Source: GCA-002708315 sp964460905 (GTDB lineage Bacteria; Bacteroidota; Bacteroidia; Bacteroidales; F082). From it: 64,000 nt of DNA. Position numbers and translations under genes: made by a program. Each line of letters opens with the position of its first letter. The stretch's first letter is position 1. The notes under the pieces were generated by a model. It did not search any database. It worked only from the letters and a program-made list of their open reading frames with translations, and was not told where the DNA came from. Where the stretch lies: positions 1 through 64,000 of the forward strand of contig CAYWRM010000020.1 of the NCBI GenBank assembly GCA_964460905.1, read 5' to 3'. Below are positions 16,544 through 24,808 of this stretch, piece by piece.

Positions 16544-18691
16544 ATGTCTATAACCCCTATATCTAGTTCATTCGATCTTGGAGATGGAAGAACAGTAACT
16601 ATTGAAACAGGCAAACTTGCCAAACAAGCCGATGGATCGGTAGTAGTAAAAATGGGCAAAACAATGCTTCTAGCTACTGTTGTAGCTGCAAATGATGCCA
16701 GAGAAGATGTTGACTTCTTGCCTTTGTCAGTTGACTATAAAGAAAAATATGCTGCTGCAGGAAAATTCCCAGGTGGTTTTTTCAAACGCGAAGCAAGACC
16801 TTCTGAATATGAAATTCTTATTTCACGTCTTATTGATCGTGCATTAAGACCATTATTCCCTAGTGATTACCACGCTGAAGTGCAAATGCTAGTTTCATTA
16901 ATTTCAGTAGAAGAGGATGTAGCTCCTGATGCACTTGCCGCATTAGCTGCCTCAGCTGCACTTTCAGTTTCTGATATTCCTTTCAACGGCCCTATTTCTG
17001 AAGTTCGCGTTGCTAGAATAAATGGCGAGTTTGTAGTTAACCCATCTCTTTCTGCTAGAGAAGAAGCTGATATTGAGCTTATCGTAGCTGCATCAATGGA
17101 TAACATAATGATGGTTGAAGGCGAAATGGAAGAAGTAAGCGAAGTAGAAATGCTCGAAGCTATAAAAGTTGGTCACGAAGCTATAAAAATACAGTGCCAG
17201 GCACAAATTGAACTGGCTTCCAAGGTTGAAAAATCAAAAGTAAAACGTGAATACAATCACGAAACCAATGATGATGAACTAAGAGAAAAGGTAAAAGAGG
17301 CAACTTACCAAAAATGTTATGATATTGCACGTGAAGGAAATGCTGATAAACATGCACGATCAAATGCATTTAAAGCAGTTCGTGATGAGTTTATTGATAC
17401 ATTTAGTGAAGAAGATAAAGAAGTAGTAACCAAGCTTATTAAAAGATACTTCCATGATGTAGAGAAAGAAGCTGTTCGTGATTCTATGATAAATGAAAAT
17501 ATTCGTTTAGATGGTAGAAAAATGAATGAAATCAGACCAATTTGGTCGGAAATTGATTACTTACCATCAGCACATGGCTCAGCAGTTTTCACTCGTGGTG
17601 AGACGCAGTCGTTAGTTTCAGTTACTCTTGGAAGTAAACTAAATGAACAAAAAATTGATGGTGCTGTAATATCAGGCAACAGAAACTTTATGCTACATTA
17701 TAACTTTCCTCCTTTCTCAACTGGAGAAGTAAAAAGAATGATGGGTATAAGCAGAAGAGAAGTGGGTCATGGAAACCTTGCCGAAAGAGCATTGAAATTT
17801 GTTGTTCCTAATGGAGAAGAAAATCCTTATACAATAAGAATTGTAAGTGATATTCTTGAATCAAACGGCTCATCTTCTATGGCATCGGTTTGTGGTGGTA
17901 CTTTAGCTCTAATGGACGCAGGTATTAAAATTAGCAAACCTGTTTCAGGTATTGCCATGGGGTTGATTTCTGATGACAAAACAGGTAAATATGTAGTATT
18001 ATCAGATATTCTTGGTGATGAAGATCATCTGGGCGATATGGACTTTAAAGTGACTGGTACTCCTGATGGTATTACTGCTTGCCAAATGGATATTAAAGTT
18101 GACGGTTTATCATACAATATTCTGGAAGAAGCATTAGAGCAAGCTCGTCAGGGAAGATTACATATATTAGGTGAGATGGCGAAAACCATCAAAGAACCTA
18201 GAGCTGATTACAAAGATAATGCTCCTCGTATTGAGAAAATGATCATCGACAAAGAATTTATTGGTGCTGTTATTGGACCAGGTGGAAAAGTAATTCAAGA
18301 AATTCAAAAAGAAACTGGTGCTACTATTGTTATTGAAGAAGTAGATAACAAAGGTCTTATAGATGTTATGGCTGATAATAAAGAAGCTATTGAGGCTGCC
18401 AAAGACTGGATTGCGGGTATTACAGCTGTTCCAGAATTAAACAAAACATACCTTGGAACTGTTAAGAGCATCGTTGCTTTTGGTGCTTTTGTTGAAATTC
18501 TTCCGGGTAAAGACGGTTTATTACACATCTCTGAAATTGATCATAAACGTATTGAAAATGTTGAAGATGTACTAAAGCAAGGAGATAAGATAAAAGTTAA
18601 ACTTATTGGCATTGATCCCAGATCCGGAAAACTAAAACTTTCACGTAAAGTACTTATCGACAGACCAAATAAAAGTGATAATAATTCATAG
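16544..18691 (+). CDS. pnp: Polyribonucleotide nucleotidyltransferase
   Basis: PNPase degrades RNA 3' to 5' with phosphate, and works in mRNA turnover. Two RNase PH-like domains are visible (first half with ETGKLAKQADGSVVVKMG and FFKREARPSEYE; second half with RLDGRKMNEIRPI and FPPFSTGEV). They are joined by a helical linker and followed by a KH domain (IDKEFIGAVIGPGGKVIQEI) and an S1 domain (YLGTVKSIVAFGAFVEILPG). The length of 715 residues is typical. rpoD follows 51 bp downstream in the same direction. Confidence 0.97.
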   Translation: MSITPISSSFDLGDGRTVTIETGKLAKQADGSVVVKMGKTMLLATVVAANDAREDVDFLPLSVDYKEKYAAAGKFPGGFFKREARPSEYEILISRLIDRALRPLFPSDYHAEVQMLVSLISVEEDVAPDALAALAASAALSVSDIPFNGPISEVRVARINGEFVVNPSLSAREEADIELIVAASMDNIMMVEGEMEEVSEVEMLEAIKVGHEAIKIQCQAQIELASKVEKSKVKREYNHETNDDELREKVKEATYQKCYDIAREGNADKHARSNAFKAVRDEFIDTFSEEDKEVVTKLIKRYFHDVEKEAVRDSMINENIRLDGRKMNEIRPIWSEIDYLPSAHGSAVFTRGETQSLVSVTLGSKLNEQKIDGAVISGNRNFMLHYNFPPFSTGEVKRMMGISRREVGHGNLAERALKFVVPNGEENPYTIRIVSDILESNGSSSMASVCGGTLALMDAGIKISKPVSGIAMGLISDDKTGKYVVLSDILGDEDHLGDMDFKVTGTPDGITACQMDIKVDGLSYNILEEALEQARQGRLHILGEMAKTIKEPRADYKDNAPRIEKMIIDKEFIGAVIGPGGKVIQEIQKETGATIVIEEVDNKGLIDVMADNKEAIEAAKDWIAGITAVPELNKTYLGTVKSIVAFGAFVEILPGKDGLLHISEIDHKRIENVEDVLKQGDKIKVKLIGIDPRSGKLKLSRKVLIDRPNKSDNNS

Positions 18692-18742
18692 TAACCTTTC
18701 AACAAGAAATACGTATAAGATTCAGTAAAAAGTCAGAATAAT

Positions 18743-19606
18743 ATGAGGCAACTTAAAATCACAAAACAGGTAACAAATCGCGAAACTGCCTCGCTTGATA
18801 AATATTTACAAGAAATTGGTAAAGTTGATTTGATTACTGCTGAACAAGAGGTTGAGCTTGCACGTCGAATTAAACAAGGAGATCGTATTGCCCTTGAGAA
18901 ATTAACTAAAGCTAATCTTCGTTTTGTGGTATCTGTATCTAAACAATATCAAAATCAAGGCCTTAGTCTCCCTGATTTAATTAACGAAGGAAACCTTGGA
19001 TTAATTAAAGCCGCTCAGCGATTTGATGAAACTCGTGGATTTAAATTTATTTCTTATGCTGTTTGGTGGATTAGGCAGTCAATTCTACAGGCTCTTGCTG
19101 AGCAATCAAGAATTGTAAGACTTCCGTTAAACAAAATTGGATCTATAAATAAAATTAATAAAGCATCAGCACGACTTGAACAATCATTTGAAAGGGAGCC
19201 TAACTCAAAAGAGATAGCGGGCGAACTGGAAATGACTGAGAATGAGGTAAAAGAATCACAAAGAAATGCTGGCAGACATGTGTCGATGGATGCACCGCTT
19301 ATTCAGGATGAGGATAACACCATGTATGATGTAATCCGTAGTGATGAGGCTACTACTCCGGAAACAGGATTACTTTATGAATCACTTCGTAAAGAAATTG
19401 ATCGTGCAGTTCAAACTTTAACGCAACGTGAAGGTGATGTTGTTAAACTTTATTTCGGACTTGGTGAAGGCCACCCTATGACACTTGAAGAAATTGGTGA
19501 AAAATTTGACCTTACCAGAGAACGAGTCAGGCAAATTAAAGAAAAAGCTATACGAAGACTCAAACATACTTCAAGAAGTAAGATACTTAAATCTTACCTC
19601 GGCTAA
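18743..19606 (+). CDS. rpoD: Primary RNA polymerase sigma factor, Bacteroidota type
   Basis: This housekeeping sigma factor directs the polymerase to the TAnnTTTG promoters seen in this window. It is short (287 residues) and lacks the long region 1.1 and non-conserved insert of E. coli sigma-70, as is characteristic of Bacteroidota. Region 2 is clear (ANLRFVVSVSKQY, LINEGNLGLIKAAQRFD, FKFISYAVWWIRQSI), as is region 4 with the DNA-binding helix LTRERVRQIKEKAIRRLK near the C-terminus. Confidence 0.96.
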   Translation: MRQLKITKQVTNRETASLDKYLQEIGKVDLITAEQEVELARRIKQGDRIALEKLTKANLRFVVSVSKQYQNQGLSLPDLINEGNLGLIKAAQRFDETRGFKFISYAVWWIRQSILQALAEQSRIVRLPLNKIGSINKINKASARLEQSFEREPNSKEIAGELEMTENEVKESQRNAGRHVSMDAPLIQDEDNTMYDVIRSDEATTPETGLLYESLRKEIDRAVQTLTQREGDVVKLYFGLGEGHPMTLEEIGEKFDLTRERVRQIKEKAIRRLKHTSRSKILKSYLG

Positions 19607-19612
19607 AAATTT

Positions 19613-19643
19613 AAAGCGTTTGCCTCAGGCTGACGCTTTTTTT
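19613..19643 (+). terminator. Terminator after rpoD
   Basis: AAAGCG and CGCTTT pair around a loop containing GCCTCAGGC, itself palindromic, followed by a run of seven T. It lies directly after the rpoD stop. Confidence 0.75.
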
Positions 19644-19650
19644 ATATTTG
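19643..19650 (+). promoter_or_regulatory. -7 box of rpe
   Basis: TATATTTG fits TAnnTTTG and lies 18 bases before the rpe ATG. It directly follows the rpoD terminator. Confidence 0.6.
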
Positions 19651-19667
19651 CAATAAATATCTTCAAT

Positions 19668-20318
19668 ATGAAACATCTTGTTGCTCCATCAATGTTAAGT
19701 GCAAATTTCGGAAATTTACATGAAGATGTAGAGTTAGTAAATAACAGTAGTGCCGACTGGTTCCACCTCGATATAATGGATGGAGTATTTGTTCCTAATA
19801 TTTCATTTGGATTACCTGTAATAAAAGCAATAAAGCTAATTGCTAAAAAACCCCTAGATGTACATCTTATGATTGTGCAACCCGAAAGATACATTATTGA
19901 TTTTAAAAAAGCTGGCGCTGATATACTCACAATTCATTATGAAGCAAGTACACATTTACATAGAAGCATTAGTGAAATTAAAAGAGAAGAAATGAAAGCT
20001 GGTGTAGTACTTAACCCTCATACTCCTGTGAATGTACTTGAGGATATAATTACTGATCTTGACGTAGTACTACTCATGTCAGTAAATCCAGGTTTTGGTG
20101 GACAAACATTTATCCAAAATACTTATTCAAAAATAAGTAAGCTTAAAGAACTAATTGCAAAAACCAACAGTAATGCCTTGATTGAAATTGATGGTGGAGT
20201 TACTCTTGATAATGCATCAAAACTAGTTAGTACTGGGGCTGATATATTGGTTGCAGGAAGTACTGTTTTCGGGTCACCAGATCCTTCTTTGACTATCAAA
20301 AAACTTAAACAAGCATAA
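19668..20318 (+). CDS. rpe: Ribulose-phosphate 3-epimerase
   Basis: It interconverts ribulose 5-phosphate and xylulose 5-phosphate in the pentose phosphate pathway. The TIM-barrel signatures are present: APSMLSANFGNL, WFHLDIMDGVFVPNISFG, DVHLMI, LLMSVNPGFGGQTFI, IEIDGGV and GADILVAGSTVF. The longer open frame from 19485 overlaps rpoD and reads through its terminator, so the ATG at 19668, just after the promoter box, is the true start (216 residues, normal length). Confidence 0.95.
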   Translation: MKHLVAPSMLSANFGNLHEDVELVNNSSADWFHLDIMDGVFVPNISFGLPVIKAIKLIAKKPLDVHLMIVQPERYIIDFKKAGADILTIHYEASTHLHRSISEIKREEMKAGVVLNPHTPVNVLEDIITDLDVVLLMSVNPGFGGQTFIQNTYSKISKLKELIAKTNSNALIEIDGGVTLDNASKLVSTGADILVAGSTVFGSPDPSLTIKKLKQA

Positions 20319-20321
20319 CCA

Positions 20322-20846
20322 ATGTATCCTTATTTGCGTTTACTAAAACTTTTTGTTACAAAAAAAACAAGAAAGAAACTTGTTATTGGTGATGAAAGCA
20401 TACTATCGATGAGAGTTTGCCTTGTTGATATAGACCCATTTATGGAACTTAATAATGGCCGTCATCTTACAATGATGGACTTTGGCAGATTCGATTTAGC
20501 GATGAGAAGCGGCTTACTTTCTGTTGTAAAAAAGCAAAGCTGGGGATTAGTTGTAGCTGGTGCAAGTGTTCGTTATCGACATAGGCTTAAGCTTATGCAG
20601 AAATATTATCTTCACTCCCAAGTTGTTGGTTATGATGATCTTTGGTTTTACTTCCACCAAAAAACAGTAAGGCATGGAAAAATCCACTCGGCTGCATTAA
20701 TACGAACTGCTGTTACATCCAAAAAAGGTATTGTAAAAACAAGTGAGGTCCTTAAAGTTATGGGGGGTTACAACAATATTAACCCAACAATACCTGATTG
20801 GGTATCAGCATGGGCTGCTGCCGATGAGTTAAGACCCTGGGAGTAA
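20322..20846 (+). CDS. Acyl-CoA thioesterase-like protein (hot-dog fold, 4HBT_2)
   Basis: A 174-residue hot-dog protein resembling thioesterase/PaaI-like families, with DIDPFMELNNGRHLTMMDFGRFDL early in the sequence. The aspartate and asparagine of the xDxxxHxNN region are replaced in part (FMELNNGRH). It begins three bases after the rpe stop and is probably co-transcribed with it. The substrate is unknown; roles in fatty-acid or polyene chain release are possible. Confidence 0.7.
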   Translation: MYPYLRLLKLFVTKKTRKKLVIGDESILSMRVCLVDIDPFMELNNGRHLTMMDFGRFDLAMRSGLLSVVKKQSWGLVVAGASVRYRHRLKLMQKYYLHSQVVGYDDLWFYFHQKTVRHGKIHSAALIRTAVTSKKGIVKTSEVLKVMGGYNNINPTIPDWVSAWAAADELRPWE

Positions 20847-20851
20847 TAACC

Positions 20852-22351
20852 TCAATACTGTATCGAGAAGTCATCAACATTTTTAAACCATTCGAGGTTA
20901 TATGTATGACTACCATAAGAATAGTATCCCAGATAATAATCACCTTTCATTTTAAAAATGGTAACTAAACCATAACGACCGGACATGTAATTTGCGTATT
21001 CAACAATATAATCATATGTGTATTTCGATATTGACCCATTATTATGAATATAAGTAGATACATCCAGGATAGTAGAAAACGAAACAGATTTTCGTGATGA
21101 ATAAGATGAATAACTATAATTAGAAGGAAAAACATAAACAGGATCAGGCATTAACAAATTACCCCCTGGGCCAACCATCATTTCACCACCCGATGCAATT
21201 TGATGGTTAGCTGATAAACCGGCTGTTTGATAAATATCTACAACACTTCCCAACAATATTTGTAGTTCTGATTGTTTTCTAAAAACCGAAATAGCCGGGC
21301 TCATCTTCCGCATCATCTTAAGAAACCTACTGATACTCTTTATCTCCCTCACAACAGGATCACCAAATAAAAATCCTTCTTTCTCATTTTTCATTTTCAT
21401 AGATGAATTTGAGAATTCAATATCTTTATTTGCATAATAGTAAAATGCATTGTTCGTGTCTGTTGTTCTTTCTACTTTTAATACTAACTCATCATTATTT
21501 ATGCTTATCTGAAATATTGTGCTATCAAATAAAAATGAATTACTTTTTGCCGATGCCTGTCGATCAAATTCAGGAATATAGTATGGGTATTGTACTGCAT
21601 AACATATATTTTCATTTAATTTAACAGATAAATAATAAGTAGCATCTTCAAAATAATCAATAGTTATTATTATCTCATCATCAATTAAATATGTTTTATT
21701 TTTTGCAGATGCCAAATACAAACTTACAGGTATCGATGTATCAATCTTTTGAATTTTACCATCAGAAGAATTAAACAAGTCAAATAAAGAATTTTCGCTA
21801 TTTAGCTGATCAACCTTAGTTATATCTATTTCATATTCATGCACCGAAACGCTGCCATTTCCATAAAATTTACTCACAACTAACCTATTTGAATTTTCTT
21901 CAATCCCCAAAACAAATAATCCATCAGCTCTCTCCCATGAAGCAAGATATTTTTGATCTTCAGTAAGCATTTCAACTTCTATTTCATTTGTATATCCTGT
22001 TTCCAGATTAATTCTAAGTTGCGAAACAGCTTTTAAAGTTTTGTTAGAAAAGATGATAACTAAACTACTGTCTATTATATAACTACCTAAATATAATTTA
22101 GAGTTTATTGCCGGTTTCTTTAATGATATTTCTTTGTTCAACTTGTATTTATTATCTAAATAGAAAACTTTGATATCATTACCCGAAATAGTAAGTAAAG
22201 GCAAACCAATATCAGAACCCGATGTTATCGGGTAAACATCAGTTTTTTTATTGAAAGGAAAATACTCACTAAAAACCAAAAATTGTGAAAAAACCTGAGT
22301 TCCACATATTAATAGCACTAACAACAATATTTGTCTCTTCATTTTATTCAA
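20852..22351 (-). CDS. Secreted protein of unknown function
   Basis: No family recognised. Residues 1-22 are a signal peptide ending TQVFSQ. The remaining 477 residues are rich in beta-strand-like, aromatic and Ser/Asn segments, with repeated hydrophobic blocks of the kind SRLVVSKFYGNGSVSVHEYEI. The C-terminal 60 residues are tyrosine-rich (TYDYIVEYANYMSGRYG, YYLGYYSYGSHTY). There is no T9SS domain and no lipobox. It is convergent with the thioesterase gene (5 bp between stops) and divergent from pepD. Confidence 0.6.
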   Translation of the reverse strand: MNKMKRQILLLVLLICGTQVFSQFLVFSEYFPFNKKTDVYPITSGSDIGLPLLTISGNDIKVFYLDNKYKLNKEISLKKPAINSKLYLGSYIIDSSLVIIFSNKTLKAVSQLRINLETGYTNEIEVEMLTEDQKYLASWERADGLFVLGIEENSNRLVVSKFYGNGSVSVHEYEIDITKVDQLNSENSLFDLFNSSDGKIQKIDTSIPVSLYLASAKNKTYLIDDEIIITIDYFEDATYYLSVKLNENICYAVQYPYYIPEFDRQASAKSNSFLFDSTIFQISINNDELVLKVERTTDTNNAFYYYANKDIEFSNSSMKMKNEKEGFLFGDPVVREIKSISRFLKMMRKMSPAISVFRKQSELQILLGSVVDIYQTAGLSANHQIASGGEMMVGPGGNLLMPDPVYVFPSNYSYSSYSSRKSVSFSTILDVSTYIHNNGSISKYTYDYIVEYANYMSGRYGLVTIFKMKGDYYLGYYSYGSHTYNLEWFKNVDDFSIQY

Positions 22352-22404
22352 ATAGAAGCGACAAAAATACCCACTATTAGTTAATATTTAAGTAAATAAT
22401 CTGA

Positions 22405-22463
22405 TAACTTTGCAGTTAATATTCAATTATTAATCGACATTAATAAATGATTTCCTAACTTTG
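22405..22463 (+). promoter_or_regulatory. Two -7 boxes upstream of pepD
   Basis: TAACTTTG occurs twice, at 22405-22412 and 22456-22463, both matching TAnnTTTG. The second is 20 bases before the pepD ATG. Confidence 0.55.
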
Positions 22464-22482
22464 CCTCAAACTAAAAATTATT

Positions 22483-23946
22483 ATGATGAATACAGAAATA
22501 TTAAAGCTTCAACCTGCTATAATTTGGCAATATTTTAAAGAAATACTTGAAATCCCAAGACCTTCAAAGAAAGAAGAAAAGATTATAAAATACTTACTAG
22601 ATTTTGGGGGAAAACAAAACCTTGAAACTATTCAGGATGAAATTGGCAATGTACTTATCAGAAAGCCGGCGACCAAGGGCATGGAAAACAGAAAGTCGGT
22701 AGTTATGCAAAGCCATATCGACATGGTATGTGAAAAAAATAGCGATAAGGTTCATGACTTTGACAACGATCCCATTGAATCAATAATTGATGGTGATTGG
22801 GTAACTGCCAACGATACAACATTAGGTGCTGATGACGGTATTGGTGTTGCTGCTCAACTAGCTATACTTGCTTCCAGTGATATTGAACATGGCCCTATTG
22901 AATGTTTATTTACCATTGATGAAGAAACCGGACTTACAGGAGCATTTGGATTAAAACCAGGACTTCTAAAAAGCACAATACTACTCAACCTTGACTCAGA
23001 AGATGAAGGTCAATTATTTATAGGGTGTGCCGGCGGACAAGATACGCAAGCCTGGTTACCTTTTGATTATGAAGAAGTTTCTACTGATCATATGGCTTTT
23101 AAAATAATGGTTTCAGGGCTCAAAGGTGGGCATTCGGGTGATGAAATTGACAAAGGACATGCTAATGCTAATAAAATTTTAAATCGATTTTTATGGTGTA
23201 AAAAAGATGAGTTTAGTATTAAACTACATACTTTCGACGGTGGGAACTTACGTAATGCTATTGCTCGTGAAGCATTCGCTATAGTTGTTGTTCCAAAAAA
23301 TAGTGAACAGGATATTGTTGCTGCAGTTGCCGAGTTTAAATCGATGAGCCGAGCTGAATTTAGCATTACCGAACCCCATATGGAAATTACTATTAATGAA
23401 GTACCTCTACCGGAGGTTGTAATTGATAATGAATCATTTGATGAGATGGTGAATGCTATATATGCTTGTCCCCACGGAGTAATTGCAATGTCACAGAGTA
23501 TTGATGACTTTGTTGAAACCTCAACAAACCTTGCATCTGTAAAATTCTTGGAAGATGAAATACTTGTTACAACCAGCCAAAGAAGCTCCGTTGAATCAGA
23601 AAAACAGGATATAACAAATATGGTTACTAGCGTATTTAAACTTGCCGGTGCAAGAACTAAAACATCAGATGGTTACCCGGGTTGGAAGCCAAATCCTGAT
23701 TCAGATATTGTTAGAATAACTGTTGATTCATACAATAAACTTTTTAAAACTGAACCAGAAGTATTAGCAATTCATGCAGGTCTTGAATGCGGATTAATTG
23801 GTGACAAATACCCGAATATGGATATGATTTCCTTTGGACCAACTATAAAAAGAGCTCACTCCCCAGAGGAAAAAATAGAAATTGAGACTGTAATTAAATT
23901 TTGGGATCTTACACTAGATGTATTGAAAAATATTCCTAAAAATTGA
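22483..23946 (+). CDS. pepD: Aminoacyl-histidine dipeptidase (peptidase D)
   Basis: An M20-family zinc dipeptidase that splits dipeptides such as Xaa-His in the cytoplasm. The metal sites are visible: MQSHIDMVCEKN (first His and Asp), the bridging DTTLGADDGIGVA, the catalytic pair FTIDEETGLTGA, and the late His in AIHAGLECGLIG and SFGPTIKRAHSPEE. At 487 residues it has the length of other Bacteroidota PepD proteins. A lid/dimer domain with GLKGGHSGDEI is present. Confidence 0.94.
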   Translation: MMNTEILKLQPAIIWQYFKEILEIPRPSKKEEKIIKYLLDFGGKQNLETIQDEIGNVLIRKPATKGMENRKSVVMQSHIDMVCEKNSDKVHDFDNDPIESIIDGDWVTANDTTLGADDGIGVAAQLAILASSDIEHGPIECLFTIDEETGLTGAFGLKPGLLKSTILLNLDSEDEGQLFIGCAGGQDTQAWLPFDYEEVSTDHMAFKIMVSGLKGGHSGDEIDKGHANANKILNRFLWCKKDEFSIKLHTFDGGNLRNAIAREAFAIVVVPKNSEQDIVAAVAEFKSMSRAEFSITEPHMEITINEVPLPEVVIDNESFDEMVNAIYACPHGVIAMSQSIDDFVETSTNLASVKFLEDEILVTTSQRSSVESEKQDITNMVTSVFKLAGARTKTSDGYPGWKPNPDSDIVRITVDSYNKLFKTEPEVLAIHAGLECGLIGDKYPNMDMISFGPTIKRAHSPEEKIEIETVIKFWDLTLDVLKNIPKN

Positions 23947-24095
23947 GATTGATATAAATTATAGATCCTTTTTGGTAACTATACATTTAAGTTGTGCCTA
24001 ATTTAAATAAAGATTTTTAAGAATAGAATTTCACATCAGGATTAATGAGCATACATGTAGAATAGAAAAATTAATAACATTTAATAGATAATATC

Positions 24096-24200
24096 ATGGG
24101 AAAAGGTAAAGACGCAAAGAAAAACGTTAAAAAAGAAGCTGCTAAAACTCCAAAAGAAAAAAAAGCAGAAAAGAGACTAAAGAAATCTAAGAAAGATTAA
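24096..24200 (+). CDS. 34-residue lysine-rich protein
   Basis: A very short gene: MGKGKDAKKNVKKEAAKT begins it, and nearly half of its residues are lysine, with several Glu and Ala. The ATG follows a short AT-rich leader and the frame ends in tandem stop-rich sequence. Small Lys-rich proteins of this kind seem to recur in Bacteroidota and could bind nucleic acid or ribosomes; this is inference. The composition is hard to get by chance in non-coding DNA of this AT content. Confidence 0.55.
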   Translation: MGKGKDAKKNVKKEAAKTPKEKKAEKRLKKSKKD

Positions 24201-24238
24201 TTAATTTCTGAAAATACTAAGTACAACAATACCTAAAC

Positions 24239-24273
24239 GGCATTACAACAACCGCTTAGCCAAACTGTTATGC
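24239..24273. repeat. Imperfect hairpin upstream of lipoprotein gene
   Basis: GGCATTACAACA and TGTTATGCC can pair around CCGCTTAGCC. This is the only structure seen in the 24201-24349 gap. Confidence 0.3.
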
Positions 24274-24349
24274 CCAAGCTTGAAAACGCAACGATAATGA
24301 ATAAAATATCATCATACTTTATGTAAATCAAACATATTAAAACCGAAAT

Positions 24350-24742
24350 ATGAAAAATATTATTTTGATTGGATTATTATTGATTATAACAACAAGTTGT
24401 AAAAAAGATAGTATTGAAATCCAGCCAATAAATGGCATCTGGATAGAAACAATTCATAAGTCAGACACTTTAGTATTTGAAAATGAATATCCGGGTTTTA
24501 CTCTAAACAGAGGAACAAAATTAAGAAATGGTTATTTATTACCCAAATATTCTTCAGGTCCATACTCGTATGAAATAGCACAAGATAGTATTTATTTAAA
24601 GTGGGCATTATCAAGTTATTCTGGTAGTATTAGTTACTATTTTGACTTGGACGAAAAAAATGACCAGATTAAAATTGGAAATTTCTTTGTTGATAGTTTA
24701 TACAGTAATAATGTGACATTAACCTTTTCAAGAATAAATTGA
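24350..24742 (+). CDS. Small lipoprotein of unknown function
   Basis: Residues 1-17 form a lipoprotein signal ending ITTSC, with Cys17 followed by KKDS. The remaining 113 residues begin IQPINGIWIET and consist of alternating strands (FENEYPGFTLNRG, YSYEIAQDSIYLKW, ITFSR-like end), which would suit a small lipocalin-like barrel. It lies 66 bp before the TonB-dependent receptor and in the same direction, so it could be its surface partner. Confidence 0.55.
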   Translation: MKNIILIGLLLIITTSCKKDSIEIQPINGIWIETIHKSDTLVFENEYPGFTLNRGTKLRNGYLLPKYSSGPYSYEIAQDSIYLKWALSSYSGSISYYFDLDEKNDQIKIGNFFVDSLYSNNVTLTFSRIN

Positions 24743-24808
24743 TTAAGTTAAAAACATTAAAATAATTTATACTAATAATTTCTTTGATTGGATTGTTCAG
24801 TTGAAATA

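Noticed and set aside
19485..19667. 61-residue N-terminal extension of rpe
   Set aside because: It overlaps rpoD in another frame and crosses a terminator and the rpe promoter; the ATG at 19668 gives the family length.
24239..24273. attC-like sequence (ACAACAACCGC to GTTATGC)
   Set aside because: A single imperfect hairpin with no neighbouring cassettes or conserved core sites.
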